From Saccharopolyspora erythraea (GTDB lineage: Bacteria; Actinomycetota; Actinomycetes; Mycobacteriales; Pseudonocardiaceae): a stretch of 64,000 nucleotides of DNA. A program made the position numbers and the translations under genes. The stretch lies in assembly GCF_018141105.1 (NCBI RefSeq), contig NZ_CP054839.1, forward strand, positions 6,699,411-6,763,410, written 5' to 3'. The notes beneath the pieces are model-generated. The model did not search any database, was not told the DNA's origin, and worked only from the letters and a program-made list of their open reading frames with translations. Within the stretch, counting starts at the first letter, position 1. The number at the start of each line of letters is the position of its first letter. This document shows positions 39,032 through 48,702 of this stretch, one piece after another.

Positions 39032-39583
39032 TCAGCGCAGCAGGTCCGGCCGGTGCGCCGAGATCGCCTGGGCGAGCCGCCGCGCGGTGGCTCGCCCAGG
39101 GAGGTCGACGGTGCAGGGCCCGGCGTCGGTGGCCTTGACGAGCTTGCCGTGGCGCTGCGCGAAGTTCGCATCGCCCGGATACAGCTCCAGCGCGGCAGGG
39201 AGGCTGTTGGCCTTCGGGTCGTCCTTCGGCTTGGGCTGCGGCTCACCGCGGACCGCGCGCAGCTCCGTCCACGCGACGAGGTCGGTCTCGTTCCAGCTGC
39301 TGAACCACATGCCGCGCTCGTCGACGTGCACGCGGTGCGTGCGGGAGAGCACGAACAGCGACCCCACGAGGAACAGCAGTGCGAGCGGGCCGACCAGGAT
39401 GATCATCACCCACGGCACGAACGGGTTGAACTCGCGAGCCGCCTGGTCCGGCGTGAGCAGGTAGAAGACGAAGATCCCGGCGAAGGCGCACAGTCCGAGC
39501 GCCCCGGCGAGCATGCCCCAGCCGTACCGGTACCGGACCACCGTCGCGTTCTCGCCGGGCGCCAGGCCGCTGTGCGTCGACAT
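39032..39583 (-). CDS. Membrane protein of unknown function, two TM segments
   Basis: A 183-residue protein from the ATG at 39583, 5 bp after the map stop. Two membrane helices (WGMLAGALGLCAFAGIFVFY and VPWVMIILVGPLALLFLVGS) are followed by a PH-like β-rich domain (THRVHVDERGMWFSSWNETD, LVAWTELRAVRGEP) and a C-terminal ATARRLAQAISAH helix. It was probably co-transcribed with map. The family is common near type VII loci and in actinobacteria but I do not recognise a function. Confidence 0.78.
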   Translation of the reverse strand: MSTHSGLAPGENATVVRYRYGWGMLAGALGLCAFAGIFVFYLLTPDQAAREFNPFVPWVMIILVGPLALLFLVGSLFVLSRTHRVHVDERGMWFSSWNETDLVAWTELRAVRGEPQPKPKDDPKANSLPAALELYPGDANFAQRHGKLVKATDAGPCTVDLPGRATARRLAQAISAHRPDLLR

Positions 39584-39588
39584 GTGCG

Positions 39589-40446
39589 TCAGGGCAGGGT
39601 GAGGATCTCGTTGCCGTCCTCGGTGATGAGGATGGTGTGCTCGAACTGCGCCGTCCAGCTCTTGTCCTTGGTGGTCACCGTCCAGCCATCGCTCCACATG
39701 TCGTACTCGTGGGTGCCGAGGGTGATCATCGGCTCGATGGTGAAGGTCATGCCGGGCTCCAGCACGGTCTGCACCGACGGCTCGTCGTAGTGCAGGACGA
39801 CCAGGCCGCTGTGGAACGCGCGGCCGATGCCGTGCCCGGTGAAGTCGCGGACCACGCCGTAGCCGAAGCGCTTGGCGTAGGACTCGATGACCCGGCCGAT
39901 CACGTTGAGCTGCCGCCCGGGCCTGGCGGCCTTGATCGCGCGCATCGTCGCCTCGCGGGTGCGCTCGACCAGCAGCCGCACCTCCTCCGACACGTCACCG
40001 GCGAGGAAGGTCGCGTTGGTGTCGCCGTGCACGCCCCCGACGTAACCGGTGACGTCGACGTTGACGATGTCGCCGTCCTCGATCACCGTCGAGTCCGGGA
40101 TGCCGTGGCAGATGACCTCGTTCAGCGATGTGCAGCAGGACTTCGGGAACCCCCGGTAGCCCAGCGTCGACGGGTACACGCCGTGGTCGAGGAAGAACTC
40201 GTGCACGACCGCGTCGATGTGGTCGGTGGTGACGCCGGGGCGCACCGCCTCGCCTGCGGCCACCAGGGCCTGCGCGGCCAGCTTGCCCGCCACCCGCATC
40301 GCCTCGACGACCTCGGGCGGCTGGACGTAGGGCTCGGTGTTGCGCTTCGGAGCCGCCTTGCCGACGTACTCGGGACGCTCGATGGTCTTGGGGACCTGTC
40401 GGTGTGGCGTCTGCACACCTGGCTCAAGGGGGGCTCTTACCGGCAT
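39589..40446 (-). CDS. map: Methionine aminopeptidase, type I
   Basis: A 285-residue enzyme that removes the initiator Met. The metal ligands lie in the expected blocks: [20 protein letters not shown] (two Asp), [11 protein letters not shown] (His), FTIEPMI (Glu) and a final Glu in FEHTILIT. The N-terminal ~40-residue extension ending [12 protein letters not shown] with a Pro-rich SH3-like linker is typical of the actinobacterial MapA/MapB-long form. The gene ends the dxr–rip1–ispG–GNAT–PBP–map series. Confidence 0.96.
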   Translation of the reverse strand: MPVRAPLEPGVQTPHRQVPKTIERPEYVGKAAPKRNTEPYVQPPEVVEAMRVAGKLAAQALVAAGEAVRPGVTTDHIDAVVHEFFLDHGVYPSTLGYRGFPKSCCTSLNEVICHGIPDSTVIEDGDIVNVDVTGYVGGVHGDTNATFLAGDVSEEVRLLVERTREATMRAIKAARPGRQLNVIGRVIESYAKRFGYGVVRDFTGHGIGRAFHSGLVVLHYDEPSVQTVLEPGMTFTIEPMITLGTHEYDMWSDGWTVTTKDKSWTAQFEHTILITEDGNEILTLP

Positions 40447-40541
40447 GTCCTCACTCTAAAACGTCCGGTGCGCGCCCGGCCGCGCACCGGTCCGCAACCC
40501 GGTGCGCGCATGACGAATCCCACACGTCGGCGTGGTGGGCG

Positions 40542-42341
40542 TCACGGCGCGGCGGAGAGGAACCGCTTGGCCGCCTCGATCGCCGGGCCGGACGTCCCGG
40601 CGTCGGTGACCAGCACCGCGAACGCCAGGTCGCCCCGATAGCCGACGAACCAGCCGTGCGAGTGCGTGCCGTCGCCGAACTGCGCGGTACCGGTCTTGCC
40701 CGCGACCTCCCCGGACCCGGCCAGAGCGGTCGCGGTGCCCGAGGTGACGACCTCGCGCATCATCGGCCGGAGCTGGTCGAGGGTGCGCTGGGAGAGCGGC
40801 TGCGGCGTCGCGTCGACCTTGGTCTGGGTGCCCTGCACCAGCGTCGGGACCGGCATCGAGCCGTTGGCCACCGTCGCCGCGGCCAGCGCCATCCCGAACG
40901 GGCTCGCCAGCACCTTGCCCTGCCCGATGCCGTTCTCGGCGCGCTGCACGGTCGCCTCGGCCTCCGGGGCGGCACCGGTGATCGTGGTGGCACCGGTCAT
41001 CTCGAAGTCCACCCCGACGCCCAGGCGCTTGGCCGCGTCGGTCAGGGCGCCGGTGCGCTGGTCGACCGAGAGCTGCGCGAACGTCGTGTTGCAGGACTTC
41101 GCGAAGGCGGTCCGCAGCGGGACGGTACCGAGGTCGAACTCCTTGTCGTTGGGGATGACCCGGCCGTCGAACGGCTTCTTGGGCGGGCACTGCACCGGGG
41201 TGTCGATGCCGATCCCGCCCGACTCCAGCGCGGCCGCCGCCGTCGCGATCTTGAAGGTCGAGCCGGGCGGGTACTGGCCGGTCAGCGCGACCGCGCCCTG
41301 CGCGTCGGCCGGGGCGTTCTGCGCCACCGCGAGCACCTCACCGTTGGAGGGGCGCAGCGCGACCATCATCGCCGCCTGCGGCACCGGGTCCACTGCCCCT
41401 TCCGCGGCGCGCTGCGCCCGGTCGCTGAGCGTGGAGTGCACCGCGGGCACCGGGCGCGCCGGAACGTCGTGCAGCGTCCGCACCACGGCTCCGTTGAAGT
41501 CGTTGCGGGCGACCACGCGCCAGCCGGTACCGGCCTGGATCTGGTCGTCCACCGTCCTGGCCAGTCCGGCGAGCACCTGCGAGCCGTAGCCGCGCTCGGC
41601 GGTGACCAGCTTCTCCTGCGCCGGGAACCTGACACCCGGCAGGTTGTAGACACCGGACCTGACGCGCTCGTAGTCGGCCTGCCGCAGCGTCACCACCGCG
41701 TAGGGCTGGCCGGCGGGCGTCCTGGCCACGCCATCCATGATCGACTGCTGGGTGATCGCGGGCTCGACGCTGCTCAGCGCCGCCGCGAGCCTGCCCGCGA
41801 CGCCGGGCACGTCCCCGGCCTCCTGCGGGTTCAGGCTCACCGTCACCAGCTGCTCGAGGCCCATGAGCTGCACCCCGTCGCGGTCGAGCACCGGCCCCGG
41901 GTCGGGCCGCTGCTCCTGGAAGGCGAGCGTCTGCTGGGCGCCGAGGTCGGGGTGGATCACCGACGGGGCCCAGCGGACCTTCCAGCCCTGGTCGTCCTCG
42001 ACCAGTTGCATCGAGGCCGGGTAGGACCAGCTGCGGCCGTCACCGAAATCCCAGGTCAGGTCGTAGTTCGCGGTCGCGGTGTCGGCTTCCTCGACCTTGC
42101 CAAGCTTGGCCGTGGCCGCCTTCGGAGCCAGGGCCTCGCGGTTGGCCTCCAGCACCGGCCGCGCCGCGTCGGGAGCGTTGGTGCGGGCAGCCGCCCCGGC
42201 CACGTCACCCGCGGTGTAGGCCCGCAGGAACGCCGAAGCCACGTCGCCGGCGGAAGGACCGGAGTCGAAGACCCCGCAGCCCGCGGTCGGCAGCAACAGC
42301 AGCAGCCCGGCCATCAGCCCGAAGATCCGGTAGGAACACAC
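40542..42341 (-). CDS. Penicillin-binding protein with NTF2-like N-terminal domain
   Basis: A 599-residue lipoprotein-type transpeptidase from the GTG at 42341. The signal ends in the lipobox LLPTAGC. The next ~120 residues form a MecA_N/NTF2-like domain (VASAFLRAYTAGDVAGAAAR), then a dimerisation domain. The D,D-transpeptidase carries Ser361 (STFK), SxN at Ser416 (SCN) and Lys549 (KTGT). It cross-links peptidoglycan outside the membrane. The position between map and ispG-linked GNAT gene is the standard actinobacterial context. The start lacks a clear ribosome site. Confidence 0.94.
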   Translation of the reverse strand: MCSYRIFGLMAGLLLLLPTAGCGVFDSGPSAGDVASAFLRAYTAGDVAGAAARTNAPDAARPVLEANREALAPKAATAKLGKVEEADTATANYDLTWDFGDGRSWSYPASMQLVEDDQGWKVRWAPSVIHPDLGAQQTLAFQEQRPDPGPVLDRDGVQLMGLEQLVTVSLNPQEAGDVPGVAGRLAAALSSVEPAITQQSIMDGVARTPAGQPYAVVTLRQADYERVRSGVYNLPGVRFPAQEKLVTAERGYGSQVLAGLARTVDDQIQAGTGWRVVARNDFNGAVVRTLHDVPARPVPAVHSTLSDRAQRAAEGAVDPVPQAAMMVALRPSNGEVLAVAQNAPADAQGAVALTGQYPPGSTFKIATAAAALESGGIGIDTPVQCPPKKPFDGRVIPNDKEFDLGTVPLRTAFAKSCNTTFAQLSVDQRTGALTDAAKRLGVGVDFEMTGATTITGAAPEAEATVQRAENGIGQGKVLASPFGMALAAATVANGSMPVPTLVQGTQTKVDATPQPLSQRTLDQLRPMMREVVTSGTATALAGSGEVAGKTGTAQFGDGTHSHGWFVGYRGDLAFAVLVTDAGTSGPAIEAAKRFLSAAP

Positions 42342-42490
42342 GCCGCGAGTATGCCCAAGATCCCCCGCCCGGGTCACCCGTGATTGGCCACCGGGCTGTG
42401 CGTCAACGCCCGGAGCAGGGCCGATGCCGAACGGGGTGACTTGGAACATGGCGTCTGGAACGGGGCCGATCCGCAAAGGACCGTTCGCGA

Positions 42491-42562
42491 CGCGCCGACA
42501 CGCCGGTCAGAGAGCGCGCCGACACGCCGGTCGGAAAGCGCGCCGACGGGTCGGTCAGAACA
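42491..42562. repeat. Three 24-bp tandem repeats at the GNAT gene 3' end
   Basis: Units starting CGCGCCGACACGCCGGTC at 42491 and 42515, and a variant (CGCGCCGACGGGTCGGTC) at 42539, follow one another with exact 24-bp spacing. The third covers the stop codon of the GNAT gene (42555). The array sits in the 213-bp gap between that gene and the PBP gene. Confidence 0.8.
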
Positions 42563-43391
42563 GGACGGTCGCGAACGAGCCGAGCTCCTGGAACCCGACC
42601 TTGCGGTAGGCGATCCGGGCACCGATGTTGAAGTCGTTGACGTACAGGCTCGCGGTGCGCCGGAGCCCGCGCACCAGCCGGTCGGCCACCGCCGCGGTGC
42701 CCGCCGTGCCGATCCCGGTGCTGCGGCGGTCCGGATGCACCCAGACGCCCTGGATCTGCCCCACCGACCGCGACATCGCCCCGATCTCGGCCTTGAAGAC
42801 CACCTGGCCGCCCTCGATGCGGGCGAAGGCCCGGCCGCCGGCGATCAGCTCGGCGACCCGCGCCCGGTAGCCTGCCGCTCCCCCGTCGCTGGACGGGTCG
42901 ATGCCGACCTCCTCGGTGAACATCGCCACCGCGGCGGGCAGGTAGATGTCGAGCTCGTCGGGGCGAACCGGCCGGACCAGCGGGTCGGGGGCCACGCTGG
43001 GCGGCCCCGAGAGCACCATCAGCGGCTGCTCCGCCCGTACCTCGCGGGCCGGACCCCACTGCGGCTCCAGCTCCGCCCACAGGTTGAGGACCTGCTCGGC
43101 CGGGCCGACCAGCGACGAGCAGACGCGGCGGCGGCGCAGGGCCCGGTCGGCGAAGGCCCGCATGGCGTCCGGCCGCCCACGCAGCGGGATCAGGTTCACG
43201 CCGGAGAAGCACAGCCCGTCGAGCTTGCTGCCGTAGCCCCACAGTTCGCCACCGAGCCGGAGCGGGTGGACACCGGCCACCTCGACCCGCGACGCGACCA
43301 TGCATGCCGCGACGGGGTCGGAGTCCAGCACCGAGCGGACACCGACCGCGTCCCGTTCCTCCAGAAGCCGGGCACCGGCGAGCTTGAGCAC
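42555..43391 (-). CDS. GNAT acetyltransferase with DUF4081 N-terminal domain
   Basis: From the GTG at 43391 the protein has 278 residues, beginning LKLAGARLLEERD as its relatives do; 53 more upstream codons are open but unlike the family. Residues about 1–115 are the DUF4081 domain (DPVAACMVASRVEVAG). The rest is a GNAT fold with VFKAEIGAMSRSVGQIQGVW, HPDRRSTGIGTAGTAAVADR (acetyl-CoA loop) and SLYVNDFNIGARIAYRKVGF. Its target is unknown, although the linkage ispG–GNAT–PBP is widely kept in actinobacteria. Confidence 0.9.
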   Translation of the reverse strand: MLKLAGARLLEERDAVGVRSVLDSDPVAACMVASRVEVAGVHPLRLGGELWGYGSKLDGLCFSGVNLIPLRGRPDAMRAFADRALRRRRVCSSLVGPAEQVLNLWAELEPQWGPAREVRAEQPLMVLSGPPSVAPDPLVRPVRPDELDIYLPAAVAMFTEEVGIDPSSDGGAAGYRARVAELIAGGRAFARIEGGQVVFKAEIGAMSRSVGQIQGVWVHPDRRSTGIGTAGTAAVADRLVRGLRRTASLYVNDFNIGARIAYRKVGFQELGSFATVLF

Positions 43392-43570
43392 GCGCCAAGA
43401 CTGCCAGAAATGGTGCGCACGAGGCTGTACCGCCCGGCACAGCAATCCCCATCTCGCCGCCGCACTCACCCGAAAGGAGTAGCGCGGCGCGTCGGCCGGG
43501 CCGGAAATCGCGACCCGCGGACGCGACGCGCCGAGTTCCGGGCGAAGCACGCGAACCCCGATCGGGAACC

Positions 43571-43708
43571 GGTCAGCCGACGGTGACCGCGCCTGGCGAC
43601 CACGCCCGCCCGGTCAGCCGGGCAAGCCGCTCGAGTCTCCGAGGGACAGCGCCCCGGGCGGCCGGGCAAGCCGCCCCGGCACGCGAGCGCGGGTCAGCCG
43701 ACGGTGAC
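43571..43708. repeat. 17-bp copy of the ispG 3' end, 121 bp downstream
   Basis: GGTCAGCCGACGGTGAC occurs at 43571–43587 and again at 43692–43708, where it encodes the ispG C-terminus (Val-Thr-Val-Gly-stop). The intervening sequence also contains two copies of GCCGGGCAAGCCGC. It is part of the 302-bp gap between the GNAT gene and ispG, which otherwise holds nothing recognisable. Confidence 0.75.
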
Positions 43709-44851
43709 GACCGGAGCGCCGGAGTCGGCCTCCTCGGCGGACTCCATGCCCTCGGCGATGCGCATGGCCTCCTCGATGAGGGTCTCCACGATCTGGTGCT
43801 CGGGCACGGTCTTGATGACCTCGCCCTTGACGAAGATCTGGCCCTTGCCGTTGCCGGAGGCCACGCCGAGGTCGGCCTCGCGGGCCTCACCGGGACCGTT
43901 CACCACACAGCCCATCACCGCCACGCGCAGCGGCACCTCCATGCCCTCCAGGCCCGCGGTGACCTCGTCGGCGAGCTTGTAGACGTCGACCTGGGCGCGG
44001 CCGCAGGACGGGCAGGAGACGATCTCCAGCTTGCGCGGGCGCAGGTTCAGCGACTGCAGGATCTGCGCGCCGACCTTGATCTCCTCGACCGGCGGGGCCG
44101 ACAGCGACACCCGGATGGTGTCGCCGATGCCCTGGCGCAGCAGCGCGCCGAAGGCCACCGCCGACTTGATCGTGCCCTGGAACGCCGGCCCGGCCTCGGT
44201 GACGCCCAGGTGCAGCGGGTAGTCGCACTGCTCGGCCAGGAGCTCGTAGGCGCGCACCATCACGACCGGGTCGTTGTGCTTGACCGAGATCTTGATGTCG
44301 TGGAAGTCGTGCTCGGCGAACAGGCTCGCCTCCCACAGCGCCGACTCGGCCAGCGCCTCCGGGGTGGCCTTGCCGTGCTTCTTGAGCAGCCGCGGGTCGA
44401 GCGAACCGGCGTTGACGCCGATCCGGATCGGCGTGCCGTGGTCCTTGGCGGCCTGCGCGATCTCCTTGACCTGGTCGTCGAACTTGCGGATGTTGCCGGG
44501 GTTGACCCGCACGCCCGCGCAGCCCGCCTCGATCGCGGCGAAGACGTACTTGGGCTGGAAGTGGATGTCGGCGATGACCGGGATCTGCGACTTCTTGGCG
44601 ATCGCGGGCAGCGCCTCGGCGTCGTCGGCGCTCGGGCAGGCGACCCTGACGATGTCGCAGCCGGAGGCTGTCAGCTCGGCGATCTGCTGCAGGGTGCCGT
44701 TGATGTCCGCCGTGTTGGTCGTGGTCATGCTCTGCACCGAGATGGGGTGCTCACTGCCCACGCCGACCGGCCCAACCTTGAGTTGGCGGGTCTTGCGCCG
44801 TTCGGCCAGCACCGGGAGCGGCGCGGCGGGCATGCCCAGGTCGACGGTCAT
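43694..44851 (-). CDS. ispG: 4-hydroxy-3-methylbut-2-en-1-yl diphosphate synthase
   Basis: A 385-residue MEP-pathway enzyme converting MEcPP to HMBPP. The TIM-barrel half has [20 protein letters not shown] and [20 protein letters not shown]. The C-terminal half supplies the [4Fe–4S] ligands, Cys in [11 protein letters not shown] and GCVVNGPGE. The ATG at 44851 follows GGAGAGGAA. It lies downstream of rip1 in the same direction with a 287-bp gap, so it probably has its own promoter. Confidence 0.97.
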   Translation of the reverse strand: MTVDLGMPAAPLPVLAERRKTRQLKVGPVGVGSEHPISVQSMTTTNTADINGTLQQIAELTASGCDIVRVACPSADDAEALPAIAKKSQIPVIADIHFQPKYVFAAIEAGCAGVRVNPGNIRKFDDQVKEIAQAAKDHGTPIRIGVNAGSLDPRLLKKHGKATPEALAESALWEASLFAEHDFHDIKISVKHNDPVVMVRAYELLAEQCDYPLHLGVTEAGPAFQGTIKSAVAFGALLRQGIGDTIRVSLSAPPVEEIKVGAQILQSLNLRPRKLEIVSCPSCGRAQVDVYKLADEVTAGLEGMEVPLRVAVMGCVVNGPGEAREADLGVASGNGKGQIFVKGEVIKTVPEHQIVETLIEEAMRIAEGMESAEEADSGAPVVTVG

Positions 44852-44946
44852 CGATTCCTCTCCACCTCTGCGCGACGATTTCGGACGTCGGGATCCACGA
44901 TACCGGCGGTCTCTCACCCACCTGGAGCCGGAAACCCCTCACCTGC

Positions 44947-44961
44947 ATCACGGTCCGTGAT
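44947..44961. promoter_or_regulatory. Inverted repeat upstream of ispG
   Basis: ATCACGG and CCGTGAT flank a single T, forming a 15-bp dyad about 95 bp before the ispG start. The size and symmetry suit a dimeric regulator, but no regulator is identified. Nothing else is seen in the 287-bp gap between rip1 and ispG. Confidence 0.35.
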
Positions 44962-45138
44962 CATTCACCGGCGGGACACCGCGCGGCAGCCCCGACGCCA
45001 CACGAGCGCGTGACGCAGCGATGACCACCGCGCTGACGCGGACACCTTTCGCGTTCGATGCACCAACCCGCATGGCCGCAGTTGCCACACGTGCGTGTGG
45101 TGGCCCTTGCGCGGCCCCCGGCGACCCGGGCACGGGCG

Positions 45139-46410
45139 CTAGAAGATCGTCACCGGGTTGACGATGTCGGCCACCAGCACCAGCAGCGAGTAGGCGATGA
45201 ACACCAGGCTGACGCCGTAGGCCAGCGGCATGAGCCGCGCGGTGTCGAACGGCCCCGGATCGGGCCTGCGGACCAGCTTGGCGAACTTCCGCCGGACCGA
45301 CTCCCACAGCGCCCCGGCGATGTGCCCGCCGTCCAGCGGCAGGATCGGCAGCATGTTCAGCACGAACAGCGAGAGGTTCACCCCGGCCAGCAGGTTGAAC
45401 ATCATCACGATCCGCGCGCCCACGGAGAACTGGTCGTAGGACAGCACCTCGCCGCCGAGCCTGCTGGCGCCGACGATGCCGACCGGCGAGTCGTCCTGGC
45501 GTTCGCCGCCGAAGATCGCCGAGACCAGGTCCGGCACCCGCTGCGGCAGCTCGACGACCTTCTGCACGGTCATGCCGATCATCTCGCCCATGGTGTTGAC
45601 CACACCGGGGATGTCCTGCTTGACCAGCGCCGTCGTCGGTGCCAGGCCGAGGAAGCCGACCTTGACCATCTCGTCGGTGTCCTCGAGGTTGGGCATCTCG
45701 TTCTGCACCAGGCTCGGGTGCAGGGTCAGCCGGTGGCCGTCGCGTTCGACGACCACGGGGACCGTGCCGCTGGACTGCCTGATGGCGAGCTGGAGCTCGT
45801 CCCAGGAGGCGTAGGGGCGCCCGTTGAACTCGACGATCTTGTCACCGGCCTGGAAGCCGGCCGCCGCGGCGGGGGTTCGCGGGGCGTCCGGCGGGCACTG
45901 CGCGGTCGCGGGCAGCACGCACTCGCTCACCCTGCCGACCGTGGTCGTCGGCTCGGCGGTGCCGTAGCCCATCAGGATCCCGGAGAAGATCACCACGGCC
46001 AGGATCAGGTTCATGAACGGGCCGCCGAACATCACGATGACGCGCTTCCACGGCTTGCGCTGGTAGAACTGCCGGTGCGCGTCCTCGGGGCGGACCTCCT
46101 CCGCGACGGCCTGCCGGGCGTCCTCGATCATCGTGCGCCACGGCGAGGACGAGGCCGAGCGGCCGTACTCCTCGTCCTTCTTCGGCGGGAACATCCCGAT
46201 CATGCGGATGTAGCCGCCGAACGGGATGAGCTTGAGCCCGTACTCGGTCTCGCCCTTCTTGCGGGACCAGATCGTGCGGCCGAAGCCGACCATGTACTGG
46301 GTGACCTTGACGCCGAAGAGCTTGGCCCACATCAGGTGGCCGAGCTCGTGCCAGGCGATCGAGAGCAGCAACCCGACGAAGAAGATCAGGATGCCCAGGA
46401 CGACCAGCAT
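45139..46410 (-). CDS. rip1: M50-family site-2 metalloprotease (RseP/Rip1)
   Basis: A 423-residue intramembrane zinc protease. The HEXXH site is HELGH at residues 21–25 in the first membrane segment. Later come a PDZ domain (AAGFQAGDKIVEFNGRPYAS) and the second metal motif in NMLPILPLDGGHI. It performs regulated intramembrane proteolysis of anti-sigma factors and similar substrates. Its ATG directly abuts the dxr stop, so the two are co-transcribed; dxr–rip1–ispG is the conserved actinobacterial order. Confidence 0.96.
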   Translation of the reverse strand: MLVVLGILIFFVGLLLSIAWHELGHLMWAKLFGVKVTQYMVGFGRTIWSRKKGETEYGLKLIPFGGYIRMIGMFPPKKDEEYGRSASSSPWRTMIEDARQAVAEEVRPEDAHRQFYQRKPWKRVIVMFGGPFMNLILAVVIFSGILMGYGTAEPTTTVGRVSECVLPATAQCPPDAPRTPAAAAGFQAGDKIVEFNGRPYASWDELQLAIRQSSGTVPVVVERDGHRLTLHPSLVQNEMPNLEDTDEMVKVGFLGLAPTTALVKQDIPGVVNTMGEMIGMTVQKVVELPQRVPDLVSAIFGGERQDDSPVGIVGASRLGGEVLSYDQFSVGARIVMMFNLLAGVNLSLFVLNMLPILPLDGGHIAGALWESVRRKFAKLVRRPDPGPFDTARLMPLAYGVSLVFIAYSLLVLVADIVNPVTIF

Positions 46411-47685
46411 CTAGTTCGACCTCCCTGCCGCGGCCAGCTCCCGGGCGCGCACCCGCGCCCACTCCTCGGCCGCGAAGACCTCTTCCACACTCGCCGGCTC
46501 GGCCCGCCACTGGTCCGCCTCGGAGAGCACCTCACCGACAGTGTGCACGATCGATGTGAAACCGAGGTTGCCCGCGACGAAGGCGGCCAGCGCCTCCTCG
46601 TTGGCGGCGTTGTAGATCGCGGGCAGGCCGCCTCCCGTGCTGCCCGCGTGCCTGGCCAGCTCCACCGCCGGGAACGCCTCGTTGTCGACCGGCTCGAAGG
46701 TCCAGGACATCGCCTCGGTGAACGACAGCGCCGGTGCCGCGCCGGGTACCCGGTTCGGCCAGTCCAGGCCGAGCGCGATCGGCAGCCGCATGTTCGGCGG
46801 GCTGGCCTGGGCCAGCGTCGAGCCGTCGGTGAAGGTCACCATCGAGTGCACGATCGACTGCGGGTGCACCACCACGTCGATGCGCTCGTAGGGGATGCCG
46901 AACAGCAGGTGCGCCTCGATCAGCTCCAGGCCCTTGTTGACCAGGGTCGCCGAGTTGATGGTCACCACGCTGCCCATCGACCAGGTCGGATGGGCCAGCG
47001 CCTGCTCCAGGGTCACCTCGCGCAGCTCCTCGGCGCGGCGCCCGCGGAACGGCCCGCCCGATGCGGTCAGCACCAGCCGGTCGACCTCGTGGGCACGGCC
47101 GCCGAGCAGGCACTGGGCCAGCGCGGAGTGCTCGGAGTCGACCGGGACGATCTGGCCCGGCTTCGCGGCCCGCAGCACCAGCGAGCCGCCCGCGATCAGC
47201 GACTCCTTGTTGGCCAGCGCGAGCTGGGCGCCGGAAGCCAGCGCGGCCAGCGTCGGCTTCAGGCCGCGCGAGCCGTCGACGCCGTTGAGCACCACGTCGG
47301 CCGGTGTGGTCTCGACCAGCTCGGTGGCGGCGTCGGGGCCGGCCAGCAGGCGCGGCAGCTTGAAGTCGCCCGCCGCGTAGCCGAGGCGCTGCGCCTCGGC
47401 GTAGAGCGCGAGCTGCACGTCCTCGACCGCGGTGCCCTTGGCCACGGCGACGGCGCCGACGCCGAACTCCAGGGCCTGCGCGGCCAGCGCGGCGGGGTCG
47501 CTGCCTCCCGCCGCGATCCCGGCGACGCGGAACCAGTCCGGGTTCTGCCGGATCACGTCCAACGCCTGGGTTCCGATCGACCCGGTCGAGCCGAGCACGA
47601 CCACGGTCCGTGGCTCGCCGCGCGCCGGAGGAGCCGGTGCGGCTGCGGGGTCTGGGTGCGGGTTCACGGGAGGCATCGCGGCCAT
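46411..47685 (-). CDS. dxr: 1-deoxy-D-xylulose-5-phosphate reductoisomerase
   Basis: The enzyme has about 424 residues from the ATG at 47685 (an ATG at 47676 and a GTG at 47745 are alternatives). The NADPH motif is [18 protein letters not shown]. Substrate and metal residues lie in [26 protein letters not shown] and [11 protein letters not shown]. The C-terminus has [15 protein letters not shown]. It commits DXP to the MEP isoprenoid pathway. A Pro/Ala-rich N-terminal stretch precedes the enzyme proper. The gene heads the dxr–rip1 unit. Confidence 0.96.
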   Translation of the reverse strand: MAAMPPVNPHPDPAAAPAPPARGEPRTVVVLGSTGSIGTQALDVIRQNPDWFRVAGIAAGGSDPAALAAQALEFGVGAVAVAKGTAVEDVQLALYAEAQRLGYAAGDFKLPRLLAGPDAATELVETTPADVVLNGVDGSRGLKPTLAALASGAQLALANKESLIAGGSLVLRAAKPGQIVPVDSEHSALAQCLLGGRAHEVDRLVLTASGGPFRGRRAEELREVTLEQALAHPTWSMGSVVTINSATLVNKGLELIEAHLLFGIPYERIDVVVHPQSIVHSMVTFTDGSTLAQASPPNMRLPIALGLDWPNRVPGAAPALSFTEAMSWTFEPVDNEAFPAVELARHAGSTGGGLPAIYNAANEEALAAFVAGNLGFTSIVHTVGEVLSEADQWRAEPASVEEVFAAEEWARVRARELAAAGRSN

Positions 47686-47797
47686 TGTCCCCGAAGGGTG
47701 TAAGGGGCCGTCGCTCCTGGTGCGCGAAGCACGGTCCGCAGTCACGATCGGGGTAGGCCGGTGTCGGGCCTAACCGCAGGCAGGAAGGGGTTGAGCC

Positions 47798-48070
47798 ATG
47801 GGCATCATCGGATGGATCGTGCTCGGACTCATCGTGGGCGCCATCGCGAAGGCCATCATGCCCGGCAAGGACCCGGGTGGGATCCTCGTCACGATGCTGC
47901 TGGGGGTCGTCGGCGCGTTCTTGGGCGGTCTGATCGGCAACTTCATCTTCGGCGTCGGCATCGACCGGTTCTGGTCGCTCAGCACCTGGCTGCTGGCGAT
48001 CCTGGGGTCGGTGATCGTGCTGGGCATCTACCGGGCCGTGGTCGGCCGCAAGGCCGTCGGCAAGGGCTGA
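47798..48070 (+). CDS. GlsB/YeaQ/YmgE-family small membrane protein
   Basis: The 90 residues form three membrane helices with Gly-rich faces: IGWIVLGLIVGAIAKAIMPG, then GGILVTMLLGVVGAFLGGLI, and STWLLAILGSVIVLGIYRAV. This is the transglycosylase-associated (YeaQ/GlsB) family, often stress-induced, with no firm biochemical role. The ATG at 47798 follows GGAAGGGG. The gene is divergent from dxr. Confidence 0.93.
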   Translation: MGIIGWIVLGLIVGAIAKAIMPGKDPGGILVTMLLGVVGAFLGGLIGNFIFGVGIDRFWSLSTWLLAILGSVIVLGIYRAVVGRKAVGKG

Positions 48071-48265
48071 CGACGGGCGCACCGGAGCCGACCGCTCAGC
48101 GCCAGGCGCCACCGCGGTCGGCGCGGGACGCTGCGGGCTCCGGACCCCGGCGGCAGATCGCCCTGCGGCACGCGACGCGCGGTGTGCGAGGATGAGCCCG
48201 CGCGGACCCGTCGTCGCGCGAGCAAGGATCCCGGCCGGGTGGCCGGTGTTGCACAGGAGGGCATC

Positions 48266-48550
48266 GTGGCGAGCACCGAGCTGGAGAAGAAGCCCAGCCA
48301 GGCCATCGACCCGGCCGAGGAGCCGTCGGTCGAGTGGGGTTGGCACGGAGGTTTCCCGAAGGGGACCCAGATCGCCGGCTGGTTCTCCGTCTTCGCCGTG
48401 CTGGTGATGCTCATCGGCAACCACCAGGGCATCCTCAGCGGTGGCGGACAGTTCAAGACCGAGGACGGCTGGCTGGTCGCGATCGCCGCCGCGCTGGCAA
48501 TCGGCCTGCTGATGGACCTGCGCCGCAAGCGCACCTCCTGGCGCCGCTGA
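48266..48550 (+). CDS. DUF2631 small membrane protein
   Basis: A 94-residue protein from the GTG at 48266 (AGGAGGG upstream). A charged N-terminus (ELEKKPSQAIDPAEEPSVEW) with the family GWHGGFPK motif is followed by two membrane helices (TQIAGWFSVFAVLVMLIGNH and WLVAIAAALAIGLLMDLRRK). DUF2631 is confined to actinobacteria and often found near dxr/rip1, as here. Function unknown. A hairpin lies 20 bp after the stop. Confidence 0.88.
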   Translation: MASTELEKKPSQAIDPAEEPSVEWGWHGGFPKGTQIAGWFSVFAVLVMLIGNHQGILSGGGQFKTEDGWLVAIAAALAIGLLMDLRRKRTSWRR

Positions 48551-48572
48551 CTCCGGCCGCACGGAGCTGACC

Positions 48573-48600
48573 AGGGCCGTCCCCGCGCGGGGCGGCCCTT
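48573..48600 (+). terminator. Terminator hairpin after the DUF2631 gene
   Basis: AGGGCCG (48573–48579) pairs with CGGCCCT (48593–48599), enclosing the self-complementary CCCCGCGCGGGG with one bulged T. The stem is followed by TTCGTCG. It begins 22 bp after the gene's stop. Confidence 0.7.
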
Positions 48601-48702
48601 CGTCGCGTCCGGACCGCCCGACGCGTGCACGCCGTCGGCCCGGGCACCACCCCGACTCCTTCCACGACCTCGCAACGGCCGTTCCCGAAGGAGATCGAAA
48701 AC

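Noticed and set aside
45058-47703. Plus-strand open frame of 881 codons
   Set aside because: It is antisense to rip1 and dxr, with Arg/His/Asp-rich low-complexity sequence and no family match.
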